Notes under the pieces: model-generated
The model's database searches: none
What the model was told of the DNA's origin: nothing
What the model saw: the letters and a program-made list of their open reading frames with translations, nothing else
In this document: positions 1 to 7,560 of the stretch, piece after piece
Layout of the letters: every line of letters begins with the position of its first letter
How positions within the stretch are numbered: the first letter of the stretch is position 1
Assembly (NCBI RefSeq): GCF_022829585.1
Contig: NZ_JAKSYC010000065.1
Location: 62,001-126,000, forward strand
Direction of reading: 5' to 3'
Origin: Methylobacterium sp. J-026
GTDB taxonomy: Bacteria; Pseudomonadota; Alphaproteobacteria; Rhizobiales; Beijerinckiaceae
Length of the DNA: 64,000 bases
Program-made: the position numbers and the translations under genes

Positions 1-1
1 C

Positions 2-517
2 GAGAAGGGGACCGGCGTGGTCCGCGACCTCGACAAGGCCAAGGCCTGGTACGGCCGCGCCGCCGAGCAGGGCCACGCCCGGTCGATGCACAATCTGGCC
101 GTGCTCTACGCCGAGAACCCGGCCGCCAACGGGAAGCCGGACTTCGCCTCCGCGGCCTCCTGGTTCCGCCAGGGCGCCGAGTTCGGTGTCCGCGACAGCC
201 AATACAACCTCGGCGTGCTGTACGCCCGGGGAATGGGCCTCGCGCAGGACCTGGTGCAATCCTACGCTTGGTTCGCGGCCGCCGCGGCGCAAGGTGACGA
301 CGATGCCGCCAAGAAGCGCGACGACGTGGCGAACAAGCTCAGCACCGCCGATCTGGCCAGCGCGAAGACCCTGGCGGCCGGGTTCAAGCCGCGAAAGATT
401 GACGCGGCGGTGAACGAGCCCCCCAGCCAGAAGGCCGCCGCCACGGCGCCGATGTCGCTCCTCGGCGCTCCCGCGCCCAGTCCGGTCGCCTTCACCGCCC
501 CGCCGCGGCGGTCATAG
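2..517 (+). CDS. Sel1-repeat protein, C-terminal part (5' end outside window)
   Basis: The reading frame is open from the first complete codon at position 2, so the start lies upstream of the window. The visible part carries about three Sel1-like repeats, seen as alternating helices with patterns such as AKAWYGRAAEQGHARSMHNL and YNLGVLYARGMG. A roughly 60-residue alanine/proline-rich tail follows. Sel1 repeats are helical protein-binding scaffolds, and in alphaproteobacteria they often form the C-terminus of PodJ-like polar localisation factors or exported TPR-like proteins. Which of these applies cannot be decided without the N-terminus. No domain other than the repeats is visible, and no partner gene sits next to it. 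Confidence 0.8.
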   Translation, partial: EKGTGVVRDLDKAKAWYGRAAEQGHARSMHNLAVLYAENPAANGKPDFASAASWFRQGAEFGVRDSQYNLGVLYARGMGLAQDLVQSYAWFAAAAAQGDDDAAKKRDDVANKLSTADLASAKTLAAGFKPRKIDAAVNEPPSQKAAATAPMSLLGAPAPSPVAFTAPPRRS

Positions 518-667
518 GGAACGCGTCCGGGGAGGCGCGACGCCGCGGCGTCCCGGGCAATCCGAGCTTGACCGCGGTACGGCGATGCGGGAACCCTCCG
601 GCCGGCTCGCGACTGAGTGGGATCGGATCGCACGGGTCTCCGACCCTTGCCGCTGCTCGGAGGAAGG

Positions 668-1105
668 ATGGCGCGCCGGAACACCGTCCCGATCGGGGCC
701 CTCGTGCTCGGCGTGGCCGGCCTGATCCCGTTCCTGGGTTTTGCGGCGCTGGCGGTCTCGGGCAGCGACGGCGGCTTGAGCAGCCTCGGGCTGGCGCCGC
801 GCACGATCCTCTCGGCCTACGGGGCGGTCATCGCCTCGTTCCTCGGCGGGATCCGCTGGGGTGCCGCGGCAGCGCGCAATGCCGGCAACGCCGATTACCT
901 CATCGCCATCATCCCCTCCCTGGTAGCCTGGGCCGCGCTGGCGGCGCCGGCACCCTGGGACCTGCGCATCCTCGGCGTCCTGGTCCTCGCCTGGGGCCTG
1001 ATCGACCAGGATCTGCCCCGACGTGGCCTCTCCCCGCTCTGGCTCGGCCGGCTGCGACTGGTCCTGTCCGGCGTGGCCGGGGCGGCCCTGCTGGTCGCCG
1101 CCTGA
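668..1105 (+). CDS. DUF3429-type small integral membrane protein
   Basis: The 145-residue product is strongly hydrophobic, with about four to five predicted membrane spans. A conserved-looking SFLGGIRWG segment in the first half is characteristic of the DUF3429 family. I chose ATG 668 because a GGAGG sequence lies 4 nt upstream; a longer start at 617 would only add a charged, non-conserved leader. Members are uncharacterised inner-membrane proteins common in proteobacteria. No operon partner is visible: the upstream gene ends 150 nt before and the downstream gene is convergent. Family assignment is from memory of the sequence pattern; the function is unknown. Confidence 0.75.
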   Translation: MARRNTVPIGALVLGVAGLIPFLGFAALAVSGSDGGLSSLGLAPRTILSAYGAVIASFLGGIRWGAAAARNAGNADYLIAIIPSLVAWAALAAPAPWDLRILGVLVLAWGLIDQDLPRRGLSPLWLGRLRLVLSGVAGAALLVAA

Positions 1106-1189
1106 GACGGCTCGACGGGACGATCACGCGCCAAGACCGTGATCGATACACGGCCCGCTCCAGGGCCAGCGCCCATCCCATCCGGGCCC

Positions 1190-1303
1190 AGATCCTGAGG
1201 CGCCGGCTGCAGCTTGCCTTCAGGCGGGCGCCCGGGATCGCGCAGCCGGGTTGAGGGCTCCTTCGAGGCCTGCGCTGCGCTCCGTCGCGTCAGGATGAGG
1301 GGG
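1190..1303. repeat. REP-like intergenic element, copy A
   Basis: This copy shares the blocks ATCCTGAGGCGCC, GGGCTCCTTCGAGGCC and a closing GGATGAGG with the elements at 31336-31454 and 43254-43334. It lies wholly between genes. It is the most diverged of the three copies and its outer arms pair only partly. Such elements are typically transcribed as imperfect hairpins in intergenic spacers. Confidence 0.55.
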
Positions 1304-1388
1304 ATGGGTGGGATCCTCGTGATTTTCTCACGGTGCTCGGTCGTGCCCGGCGGCGGGGGGGGGGGCAGCGCCGGCGGTCCTGGATGGC

Positions 1389-1418
1389 AAAACGGCGGAC
1401 GTCCCGGGGACGCCCGCC
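1389..1418 (-). terminator. Rho-independent terminator of icd
   Basis: On the minus strand, 26 nt beyond the icd stop, a 12-bp stem (GGCGGGCGTCCC pairing with GGGACGTCCGCC, one G-U) has a minimal loop and is followed by GTTTTG. The position and strand fit termination of icd transcripts. Confidence 0.7.
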
Positions 1419-1444
1419 ATCCGTCGTGTCGCTGCAGAGCCGCG

Positions 1445-2659
1445 TCAGGCACCCATCGCGGATTTCAGGTTCTGGTCGACCTTGTCGAGGAAGCCGGTGG
1501 TCGAGAGCCACTTCTGCTCCGGCCCGACCAGCAGCGCGAGGTCCTTGGTCATGTGCCCGGCCTCGACGGTGTCGACGCAGACCTTCTCGAGGGTGGCCGA
1601 AAACTTCGCCAGATCGTCGTTGCCGTCGAGCTTGGCCCGGTGCGAGAGGCCGCGGGTCCAGGCGAAGATCGAGGCGATCGAGTTGGTCGAGGTCTCGCGG
1701 CCCTTCTGGTGCTCGCGGTAGTGGCGCGTCACGGTGCCGTGGGCGGCCTCGGCCTCGACGGTCTGGCCGTCCGGGGTCATCAGCACGGAGGTCATCAGAC
1801 CGAGCGAGCCGAAGCCCTGCGCGGCGGTGTCCGACTGGACGTCGCCGTCGTAGTTCTTGCAGGCCCAGACATAGCCGCCCGACCACTTGAGGCACGAGGC
1901 GACCATGTCGTCGATCAGGCGGTGCTCGTAGGTGATCCCGAGTGGCTTGAACTTGGCCTCGAACTCCTCCTCGTAGACCTTCTGGAACAGGTCCTTGAAC
2001 CGGCCGTCATAGGCCTTGAGGATGGTGTTCTTGGTCGAGAGGTAAACCGGGTACTTGCGCGCTAGGCCGTAGTTCAGCGACGCACGGGCGAAGTCGATGA
2101 TCGACTGGTCGAGGTTGTACATCGACATCGCGACGCCGGCGTCCGGGAACTTGAACACCTCCTTCTCGATGACGGTGCCGTCGTCGCCCTCGAACTTGAT
2201 GGTCAGGCGCCCCTTGCCGGGGACCTTGAAGTCGGTGGCGCGGTACTGGTCGCCGTAGGCATGGCGGCCGATCACGAAGGGCTGGGTCCAGCCGGGCACC
2301 AGGCGCGGCACGTTCTTGCAGATGATCGGCTCGCGGAAGATCACGCCGCCGAGGATGTTGCGGATCGTGCCGTTGGGCGAGCGCCACATCTCCTTGAGGC
2401 CGAATTCCTTCACCCGCTGCTCGTCGGGGGTGATGGTGGCGCATTTCACGCCGACGCCGTGGCGCTTGATCGCCTCGGCGGCATCGACCGTGACCTTGTC
2501 GCCGGTGGCGTCCCGGTGCTCGACGCCGAGGTCGTAATATTCCAGATCGACGTCGAGATAGGGATGGATGAGCTTGTTTTTGATCTCGGTCCAGATGATC
2601 CGAGTCATCTCGTCGCCGTCGAGCTCGACGACGGGGTTCGCTACCTTGATCTTCGCCAT
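1445..2659 (-). CDS. icd: NADP-dependent isocitrate dehydrogenase
   Basis: The 404-residue protein converts isocitrate to 2-oxoglutarate with NADP in the TCA cycle. It begins [20 protein letters not shown], the N-terminus typical of the eukaryote-like homodimeric IDH subfamily found in alphaproteobacteria. The full length of about 400 residues matches that family. Internal motifs such as [12 protein letters not shown] and the C-terminal [16 protein letters not shown] (cofactor/substrate site) are present. The ATG at 2659 is the only start giving the conserved N-terminus. It is transcribed alone, divergently from the TrmJ-like gene, and ends at a good hairpin terminator. Confidence 0.97.
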   Translation of the reverse strand: MAKIKVANPVVELDGDEMTRIIWTEIKNKLIHPYLDVDLEYYDLGVEHRDATGDKVTVDAAEAIKRHGVGVKCATITPDEQRVKEFGLKEMWRSPNGTIRNILGGVIFREPIICKNVPRLVPGWTQPFVIGRHAYGDQYRATDFKVPGKGRLTIKFEGDDGTVIEKEVFKFPDAGVAMSMYNLDQSIIDFARASLNYGLARKYPVYLSTKNTILKAYDGRFKDLFQKVYEEEFEAKFKPLGITYEHRLIDDMVASCLKWSGGYVWACKNYDGDVQSDTAAQGFGSLGLMTSVLMTPDGQTVEAEAAHGTVTRHYREHQKGRETSTNSIASIFAWTRGLSHRAKLDGNDDLAKFSATLEKVCVDTVEAGHMTKDLALLVGPEQKWLSTTGFLDKVDQNLKSAMGA

Positions 2660-2865
2660 GGACCGATGCCTTCCGCGTTGTTCCGGCGCACGGCATGCAA
2701 GCGCCGTGCGGTCGCCTGCCCAAGGGGTCTCGGCCGAGTCCTGGGGCGGTTTTCGCCCCGCGACATAGCGCGGCCCTTCCGGCGACGGAAGGCGCGCACT
2801 GTCATCCCGGCGGCTTCGTCACCCGACCCTCGACGGACCGGGGCCGGCCATGCCAGAGGGCCGGC

Positions 2866-3639
2866 ATGACGAGCCGCGACGCGCCGGGCGAAACCCCGAG
2901 GACGGTCACCGAGATCCCCCCCGGCATTGCTCCGGCGGTGATCCTGGTCGAGCCGCAACTGGCCGAGAATATCGGCATGACGGCTCGGGCCATGGCGAAC
3001 TTCGGCCTGTCGGAGTTGCGTCTCGTCAATCCGAAGAACGGTTGGCCCAAGAAGGGCGTGCGCGAGGCGGCGTCCGGCGCCACGCATGTCCTCGACGGGG
3101 CGACCCTCTACGGCAGCCTCGCCGAGGCGATTGCCGATTGCCGCTACGTGCTGGCCACCACGGCGCGCGAGCGCGGGCAAATGAAGCGGGTTTTCGCCCC
3201 TGAGGAGGCCATGGCCGAAGTGGTGGCGCGCCCGGGCCAGCGCACGGCGGTGATGTTTGGGCGCGAGCGGGTCGGGCTGACCAACGACGAAGTCTCCCTC
3301 ACCGACGCCATCGTCACCTTCCCGGTCTCGCCGGACTTCCCCTCGCTCAACCTCGCCCAGGCGGTGCTGCTGGTCGGCTACGCGTGGCGTCAGGCCAGCG
3401 GCCGGGCGATCCTGCCGTTCACCGGCGAATTGCTGTCCCCGCCGGCGACCCGGGAGGCGCTGGTCGCCCTGTTCGGGAGCCTGGAGACGGCCCTCGATGC
3501 GGCCGGGTTCTATCCGCCGGAGAAGCGGGAAATCATCGCACGCAACATGCGCGACATGCTCCACCGCATGAGCCTGACCGAGCAGGACGTGCGGACCTTC
3601 CGGGGGGCGCTGCGGGCGCTGACGCGCCGGGGCGCCTGA
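2866..3639 (+). CDS. trmJ: TrmH/SpoU-family RNA 2'-O-methyltransferase, TrmJ-like
   Basis: The 257-residue SPOUT methyltransferase probably methylates the ribose at tRNA position 32 using S-adenosylmethionine. All three family motifs are visible: VEPQLAENIGMTARAM near residue 27 (motif 1), MFGRERVGLTNDE (motif 2) and PSLNLAQAVLLVGY (motif 3, the SAM-binding knot). A C-terminal helical extension typical of TrmJ follows. I chose ATG 2866 because it follows a GAGGG and places motif 1 at the usual distance; the open frame extends upstream only through non-conserved sequence. It is divergent from icd and its stop abuts that of a small convergent gene. Confidence 0.88.
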   Translation: MTSRDAPGETPRTVTEIPPGIAPAVILVEPQLAENIGMTARAMANFGLSELRLVNPKNGWPKKGVREAASGATHVLDGATLYGSLAEAIADCRYVLATTARERGQMKRVFAPEEAMAEVVARPGQRTAVMFGRERVGLTNDEVSLTDAIVTFPVSPDFPSLNLAQAVLLVGYAWRQASGRAILPFTGELLSPPATREALVALFGSLETALDAAGFYPPEKREIIARNMRDMLHRMSLTEQDVRTFRGALRALTRRGA

Positions 3640-3825
3640 TCAGTCGGGCTGGACCGGCACCTCCGGCGGCTTGCCGCCGCCGAAGCAGCGCCCGACCGCC
3701 TCCCAGAACGCCGCCTGCTCGTCCGGCGTGCAGGCGGCGATCCGCGCCTCGACCTTGGCGCGGCCGGCCACCGCGTCCGGGGTCTCGGCGATCTCCGCCT
3801 CGCTTGGATATCTTGCCTCGGCCAT
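3640..3825 (-). CDS. Small conserved-looking hypothetical protein (61 aa)
   Basis: The protein has 61 residues, is acidic, and contains a helical middle (EARIAACTPDEQAAFWEAVG). It has no signal peptide or membrane span. The start is well supported: GGAGGAGG lies 8 nt before the ATG at 3825. The gene sits on the minus strand between two plus-strand genes and its stop codon directly abuts the TrmJ-like stop. I do not recognise a named family and propose no function. Confidence 0.65.
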   Translation of the reverse strand: MAEARYPSEAEIAETPDAVAGRAKVEARIAACTPDEQAAFWEAVGRCFGGGKPPEVPVQPD

Positions 3826-3952
3826 GGGCAATCCTCCTCCACAGAACGAAAGCGTGACCGGACGGCGCGGTTCCGTTCCGGGCGGCAATCGGGCATGGAG
3901 GCGGCGCCGTGTGGGTCGCCGCCCGGCGGCGGGGGAGAGGTCGGAGGATCGG

Positions 3953-4597
3953 GTGCGGCTCAGCGTCGACAATCTGGCCTGCCGCCGCTCCGGGCGCCGC
4001 ATCTTCTCGAATCTCGCCTTCGCCCTCGGGCCCGGCGACGCGCTTGCGGTCACCGGCCGGAACGGCGCCGGCAAATCGAGCCTGCTCGCGATCCTCACCG
4101 GCCGGCTGCGACCCGAGGCCGGTCGCATCACCGTGACCGATGTCGGCGAGGCGAGCCTGCCCGAATGCCTCCACGCGGTCGGGCACCGCGACGGGCTCAA
4201 GTCCTCCATGACGGCAGGGGAGAACCTGCTGTTCGCCCGGGATCTCCTCGGCGCGCCGCGCCTGACACCCCACGACGCCCTGGAGCGGCTGGGCCTCGGC
4301 CACGCCCACGACCTGCCGGTGGCCTACCTCTCGGCCGGGCAGCGGCGGCGGGTCGCCCTGGCCCGGCTGCTGGTCTGCGCGCGCCCGCTCTGGCTGCTCG
4401 ACGAGCCGACCGCGGCGCTGGACGCGGGCTCGCAGGCGATCCTGGCCGCGCTGATGGATGGGCACCGGGCCGGGGGCGGCCTGGTGATCGCCGCCACCCA
4501 CCAGACGCTCGATCTGCCCGGGGCGGCGGAACTGCGCATCGAGCGCTGTGCGGCGGGGGCGGCGCCCGAGGTCCCGGAGCCGGAGGAATGGGCGTGA
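3953..4597 (+). CDS. ccmA: Cytochrome c maturation ABC transporter, ATP-binding subunit CcmA
   Basis: The 214-residue ATPase powers the CcmABCD complex that releases holo-CcmE during c-type cytochrome assembly in the periplasm. Visible motifs are Walker A GRNGAGKSS, the signature LSAGQRRRVALARLL, Walker B LWLLDEPTAALD and the H-loop ATHQ. The start is a GTG at 3953 with GGAGG 5 nt upstream, giving the usual CcmA length. ccmB starts inside its last codons. The c-type cytochrome c1 encoded at 30298-31209 would be a client of this system. Confidence 0.93.
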   Translation: MRLSVDNLACRRSGRRIFSNLAFALGPGDALAVTGRNGAGKSSLLAILTGRLRPEAGRITVTDVGEASLPECLHAVGHRDGLKSSMTAGENLLFARDLLGAPRLTPHDALERLGLGHAHDLPVAYLSAGQRRRVALARLLVCARPLWLLDEPTAALDAGSQAILAALMDGHRAGGGLVIAATHQTLDLPGAAELRIERCAAGAAPEVPEPEEWA

Positions 4598-5262
4598 TCC
4601 GCGCCATGCTCGCCCTCATCGGCCGGGACCTGCGGCTCGCGGGACGCGTCGGCGGGTCCGGCGCCCTGTCGCTGGTCTTCTTCCTGATGATCGTCGCCCT
4701 GGTGCCCTTCGCCCTCGGGCCCGACCTCAACCTGCTGTCGCGGATCGGCCCGGCGATCCTCTGGCTCGCCGCGGTGCTTTCGACCCTGATCGGCCTCGAC
4801 CGGCTGTTCCAGGCCGACGAGGAGGACGGCTCCCTCGACCTGATGACGGCCGCGCCGGTACCGCTCGAATGCGTGGTCCTCGCCAAGGTCGCGGCCCATT
4901 GGCTGACCACCGGGCTGCCGCTGGCGCTCGCCGCCCCGCTCTTCGGCCTGCTCGTCGCCCTCGACGGCACCGCCATGGGCGCCACCGCGCTGACGCTGCT
5001 CGCCGGCACTCCGGCGCTCAGCTTTATCGGCGCGGTGGGCGCGGCGCTCACGGCTTCGATCCGGCGGGGCGGGCTGATTCTTGCGGTCCTGGTCCTGCCG
5101 CTGATGATCCCGAGCCTGATCTTCGGCGTCTCAGCCGCCCAGGCGGCGACGGGGGGTACGGTGCCGTTTCTCGTGCCGCTGGCCGTTCTGGCGGCATTGA
5201 CCCTCATCGCGGCCGTCGTCGGGACGCTGGCGGCGGCGGCGGCTTTGCGCTGGCCGGAGTGA
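4588..5262 (+). CDS. ccmB: Heme exporter membrane subunit CcmB
   Basis: The 224-residue integral membrane protein has about six hydrophobic spans and the CcmB-typical segment RLFQADEEDGSLDLM after the second span. It is the permease subunit of the cytochrome c maturation ABC transporter. The ATG at 4588 overlaps the end of ccmA by 10 nt and has GGAGG 1 nt upstream of the usual spacing, so the two are translationally coupled. ccmC, which normally follows in alphaproteobacteria, is not present: an AT-richer accessory island starts right after the stop. Confidence 0.92.
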   Translation: MGVIRAMLALIGRDLRLAGRVGGSGALSLVFFLMIVALVPFALGPDLNLLSRIGPAILWLAAVLSTLIGLDRLFQADEEDGSLDLMTAAPVPLECVVLAKVAAHWLTTGLPLALAAPLFGLLVALDGTAMGATALTLLAGTPALSFIGAVGAALTASIRRGGLILAVLVLPLMIPSLIFGVSAAQAATGGTVPFLVPLAVLAALTLIAAVVGTLAAAAALRWPE

Positions 5263-5507
5263 TGCTTGACAATCGCGCGCTATGTCTTGCCGATGGTATG
5301 CCGAAGACCGCGATAGCGCATTGCCCGATCTAGTCCATCCGATTATCGGCCAGTATTTTTAGCAGTCAATCGTAATCTCCGTGGATGTCTTCCGTACCCC
5401 GGGAGGTCGATACCTCGACGTGGTTGTTGTCAAAGCAGGCGATCTCGAGCCTGATCGTATCTGGCCGATCCCACGCGAGTATGATCGCTGATTTTGCCGA
5501 CCATAAC
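5263..5507. other. Left junction of the accessory island, possible gene remnant
   Basis: Base composition drops sharply just after the ccmB stop. No ccmC coding sequence is visible. On the minus strand, 5366-5500 reads without stops into a protein-like end (AWDRPDTIRLEIACFDNNHV and then an acidic tail). This could be the last third of a gene whose start is missing. I cannot assign it, and it may be chance. Confidence 0.35.
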
Positions 5508-6212
5508 TTAAACACTGTGCTCCAGGGGAAACGACGTTGAACGCCAATAGGGTTCAAGCTTTGTACCGATAATGTTCGAGGCCTCCCAGCCATGCAGCAA
5601 CCGCGCCAGCGCTGCGCGGTCGCCAGCCATCAGCGGTTCGGTCAACAGGCACCACTGGTCGTAGACGTAATCGCATAAAACATCTGAAACGGTCGTGTGC
5701 GGCACATACTTGTGCATCACAGATTGCCACTCGGCCTGCGCGGCCGGAATTTCGCCGAGTGCGACATGCATCAGCGTCTTCCAAGGCGGATACTCGGCAA
5801 AGGAGTTGTTCTGGTGTGAACGAAGGTGGACGATCGTCTTTTCCAAGGTATCGAGAGTGGAGAACATTGGCAGGATCCTGGCTTCGACTTGGTCGATAAA
5901 GTCGCCCGACATGGTGGGATCATTCCATTCGAACAGCCCGGTTTGGCCCTTGGGCTTGTATTGAAGTGATCGGCCAATTAGCGCACACGCTCCGCTCCGA
6001 CTGATGAACGCATAGTGTCCCGGCTCGAAGCGAGTATCAACCCACCAGTCGACTGTAAAATACCCTCTCTTTGGTCTGTTGTGAATGCGAATATAACGGC
6101 TCCAATGAGTTACTGGGAGATAGACCATAATATTTCCGGTGGCCATGATGAGGTTATTGTGCCGTTGGAGCAGAGGTTTGGCCAGCCTCTTGATTTGGGG
6201 AGCCGAGCTCAT
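5508..6212 (-). CDS. Putative immunity protein, island paralog 2
   Basis: The soluble 234-residue protein has no signal peptide and is clearly homologous to the product of 7545-8354. Shared blocks in order are IRI-x-NRP-x-RGYF, LIGRS followed by KPxGQxG, DF-x5-E-x3-LP, ALGE, and a C-terminal GD-x2-ALA-x-LL with FPxE or FPxQ. It also matches the partial gene at the right edge of the window, almost identically over EPLMAGDRxALA and LEPYW-x2-TSFPLE. Its ATG overlaps the stop codon of a toxin C-terminal fragment (ATGA), the arrangement seen in toxin-immunity pairs. I do not recognise a named immunity family; the immunity role is inferred from context and paralogy. Low-GC codon use suggests transfer. 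Confidence 0.6.
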   Translation of the reverse strand: MSSAPQIKRLAKPLLQRHNNLIMATGNIMVYLPVTHWSRYIRIHNRPKRGYFTVDWWVDTRFEPGHYAFISRSGACALIGRSLQYKPKGQTGLFEWNDPTMSGDFIDQVEARILPMFSTLDTLEKTIVHLRSHQNNSFAEYPPWKTLMHVALGEIPAAQAEWQSVMHKYVPHTTVSDVLCDYVYDQWCLLTEPLMAGDRAALARLLHGWEASNIIGTKLEPYWRSTSFPLEHSV

Positions 6213-6347
6213 GTTTGCGGTTTCACTTGAATGATGATGATTCGCTTTAGGTAAGGGTAATTCTTAATGGCGGTAGCCGCGAGCTGCATTGCCCGCGCCA
6301 ATGAGATCTCCGCATTTCCGGTTTTGTGATCGTCGACGCAGCGCGAC
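6209..6347 (-). pseudogene. Orphan toxin C-terminal fragment (nuclease-like domain end)
   Basis: Read on the minus strand from the edge of the insertion sequence, this 45-codon piece begins VDDHKTGNAEISLARAM and ends RIIIIQVKPQT, then stops at TGA 6209-6211. It matches the end of the decayed toxin at 8342-9354 (IYDPKIG at the motif, FIMIQVRP near the stop). The D-x-K followed by G resembles the core of PD-(D/E)xK nucleases. There is no start codon or N-terminal part: the other end is cut exactly at the IS terminal repeat. Either an orphan C-terminal cassette or a toxin truncated by IS activity would give this picture. Confidence 0.65.
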
Positions 6348-7560
6348 CAGGGCAATCGCTTGAAGGGGATCAGGCGGTCTGAGCGACGATGGCCCTGAGG
6401 TAGTCGTGGTTCCAGACAGCAGCTTTCCTGCGGATGTGGAGGCTGTCGGTTCCGGGCGCGGTGCGGATGAGGTTCATAGCCACGTGCTTGCTGATGGCCA
6501 TGGTGTGAGGACCGTCGGCGATGCGCAAGTGCATGAAATAGTCAGGGGAAATGACATCAAGCACTCAGTGGAGATGGTCTTCGATACTCCAATGCGCCCG
6601 CACGGCGCGGGCGAACAGCTTGGCGTTCAGCGGGAGCGAGGACAGGAAGTGGCGCCGCTCGACCGAAGTCTTGTCGCCGCGTCCGACCGTCGCCTCGACC
6701 ACGGCGATGGCCTTGAGGCCGGGATCGCGGCGATCGGAGGTGAGTCCAGCGACGTCGTGGCAGACGACGTGTCGGCGGAGTTCGCTGCGCCCGTGGTCAA
6801 GATCGATGGTCTGGTGGGTCTCGAGGCGGGCTTGTCCGGGATCGTCGAAGATCAGGCGCACGTCCTCGGCGAGCACGGGCCAGTTGTCCGCGTGCGAAAG
6901 GAGATTGTTGGCGCCCTTATCAAGAATGGTTTGGGCGTTGGTGGTCTGCGTGCCCATGGCGTCGATCGTCACCAAGGCGCCGGTCAACTGTGCCCGCTCA
7001 AACAGCAGCCGGATCGCCGTGATCTCGCTGGCTTTCTCACCCACGGCCCCCTGGCCCAGCACCAGTCACTGGCGCGTGACCCCGGCAGAGACGACAAGGA
7101 GCGGTTGGCCGCCCTTGGCCCGGACGCGACGCGACCTCTTGCCATCGATCGCGACGATGCCGGGCTCGGTTTCGCGAAAGGCTTCGACCCTGGCCGCGTA
7201 GCACGCCAAGAGCAGGCCTGGATCCAGGGCATTCAGAACATGTTTGAGGGTGTGGTGTGACGAATGTCATGCCGGAACGGCAGCATCGTGCACAGGAACG
7301 CCGGCTTCTCCCAGCCCCAGCGTCGGATCCCGACGAAGTGCTCGGCCGAGGCCAAGGTCGCTCACAAGGCCATGCATAACACCAGCAAGACGATCCCCGG
7401 CAGTAGGTAGATTACCTTCCTACCCTGGCGCGGGTCATCCGTCGCCGAAGAATGCTCCACCCGTGCCGTGCCTGGCAGCGCATGCGTCACCTCATCGAGG
7501 CACCCTAAGAATCCCGCAATACGCAACACCGGAATCCATTCCTTTCAAGCAATCGCCCTA
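6348..7560 (-). mobile_element. Decayed ISAs1-family insertion sequence
   Basis: The element is 1213 bp, the normal size for ISAs1 elements. It is bounded by imperfect terminal inverted repeats: CAGGGCAATCGCTTGAA at 6348-6364 and the complement of TAGGGCGATTGCTTGAA at 7544-7560, with 14 of 17 matching and 18 of 23 when extended. It contains one broken transposase gene. The flanking 10-mers differ (GCAGCGCGAC left, CCTTTCCGGT right), so no target-site duplication is seen. This suggests a deletion or recombination after insertion. Its right end supplies the last codons of the 7545-8354 gene. Confidence 0.8.
6370..7529 (-). pseudogene. ISAs1-family transposase, broken by stops and a frameshift
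   Basis: The minus strand reads as an ISAs1 (H-repeat-associated) transposase in pieces: DPRQGRKVIYLLPGIVLLVL, then EHFVGIRRWG and MLPFRHD, then LKHVLNALDPGLL with IVAIDGKRSRR, then ALVTIDAMGTQ, DLDHGRSELRR and finally AVRAHWSIEDHLH with VLDVISPDYF. In-frame TGA stops lie at 7362-7364, 7063-7065 and 6565-6567. The last replaces the tryptophan normally found in the HWVLDV motif. A frameshift lies near 7255-7275, between FRHD and LKHV. It cannot encode an active enzyme. The exact start is uncertain. Confidence 0.8.

Larger units (their letters stand above)
1106..1444. other. Intergenic region with a REP-like element and the icd terminator
   Basis: This 339-nt stretch separates the DUF3429 gene from the convergent icd gene. 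I see no convincing gene. It contains a REP-like palindromic element (1190-1303), a run of 11 consecutive G at 1355-1365, and the hairpin terminator of icd (1389-1418). Confidence 0.7.

Noticed and set aside
2790..2870. A palindrome-like stretch between icd and the TrmJ-like gene (GTCATCCCGG and CCGGCATGAC)
   Set aside because: It lacks the internal blocks of the REP-like family and the arms have mismatches; not enough to call a repeat.
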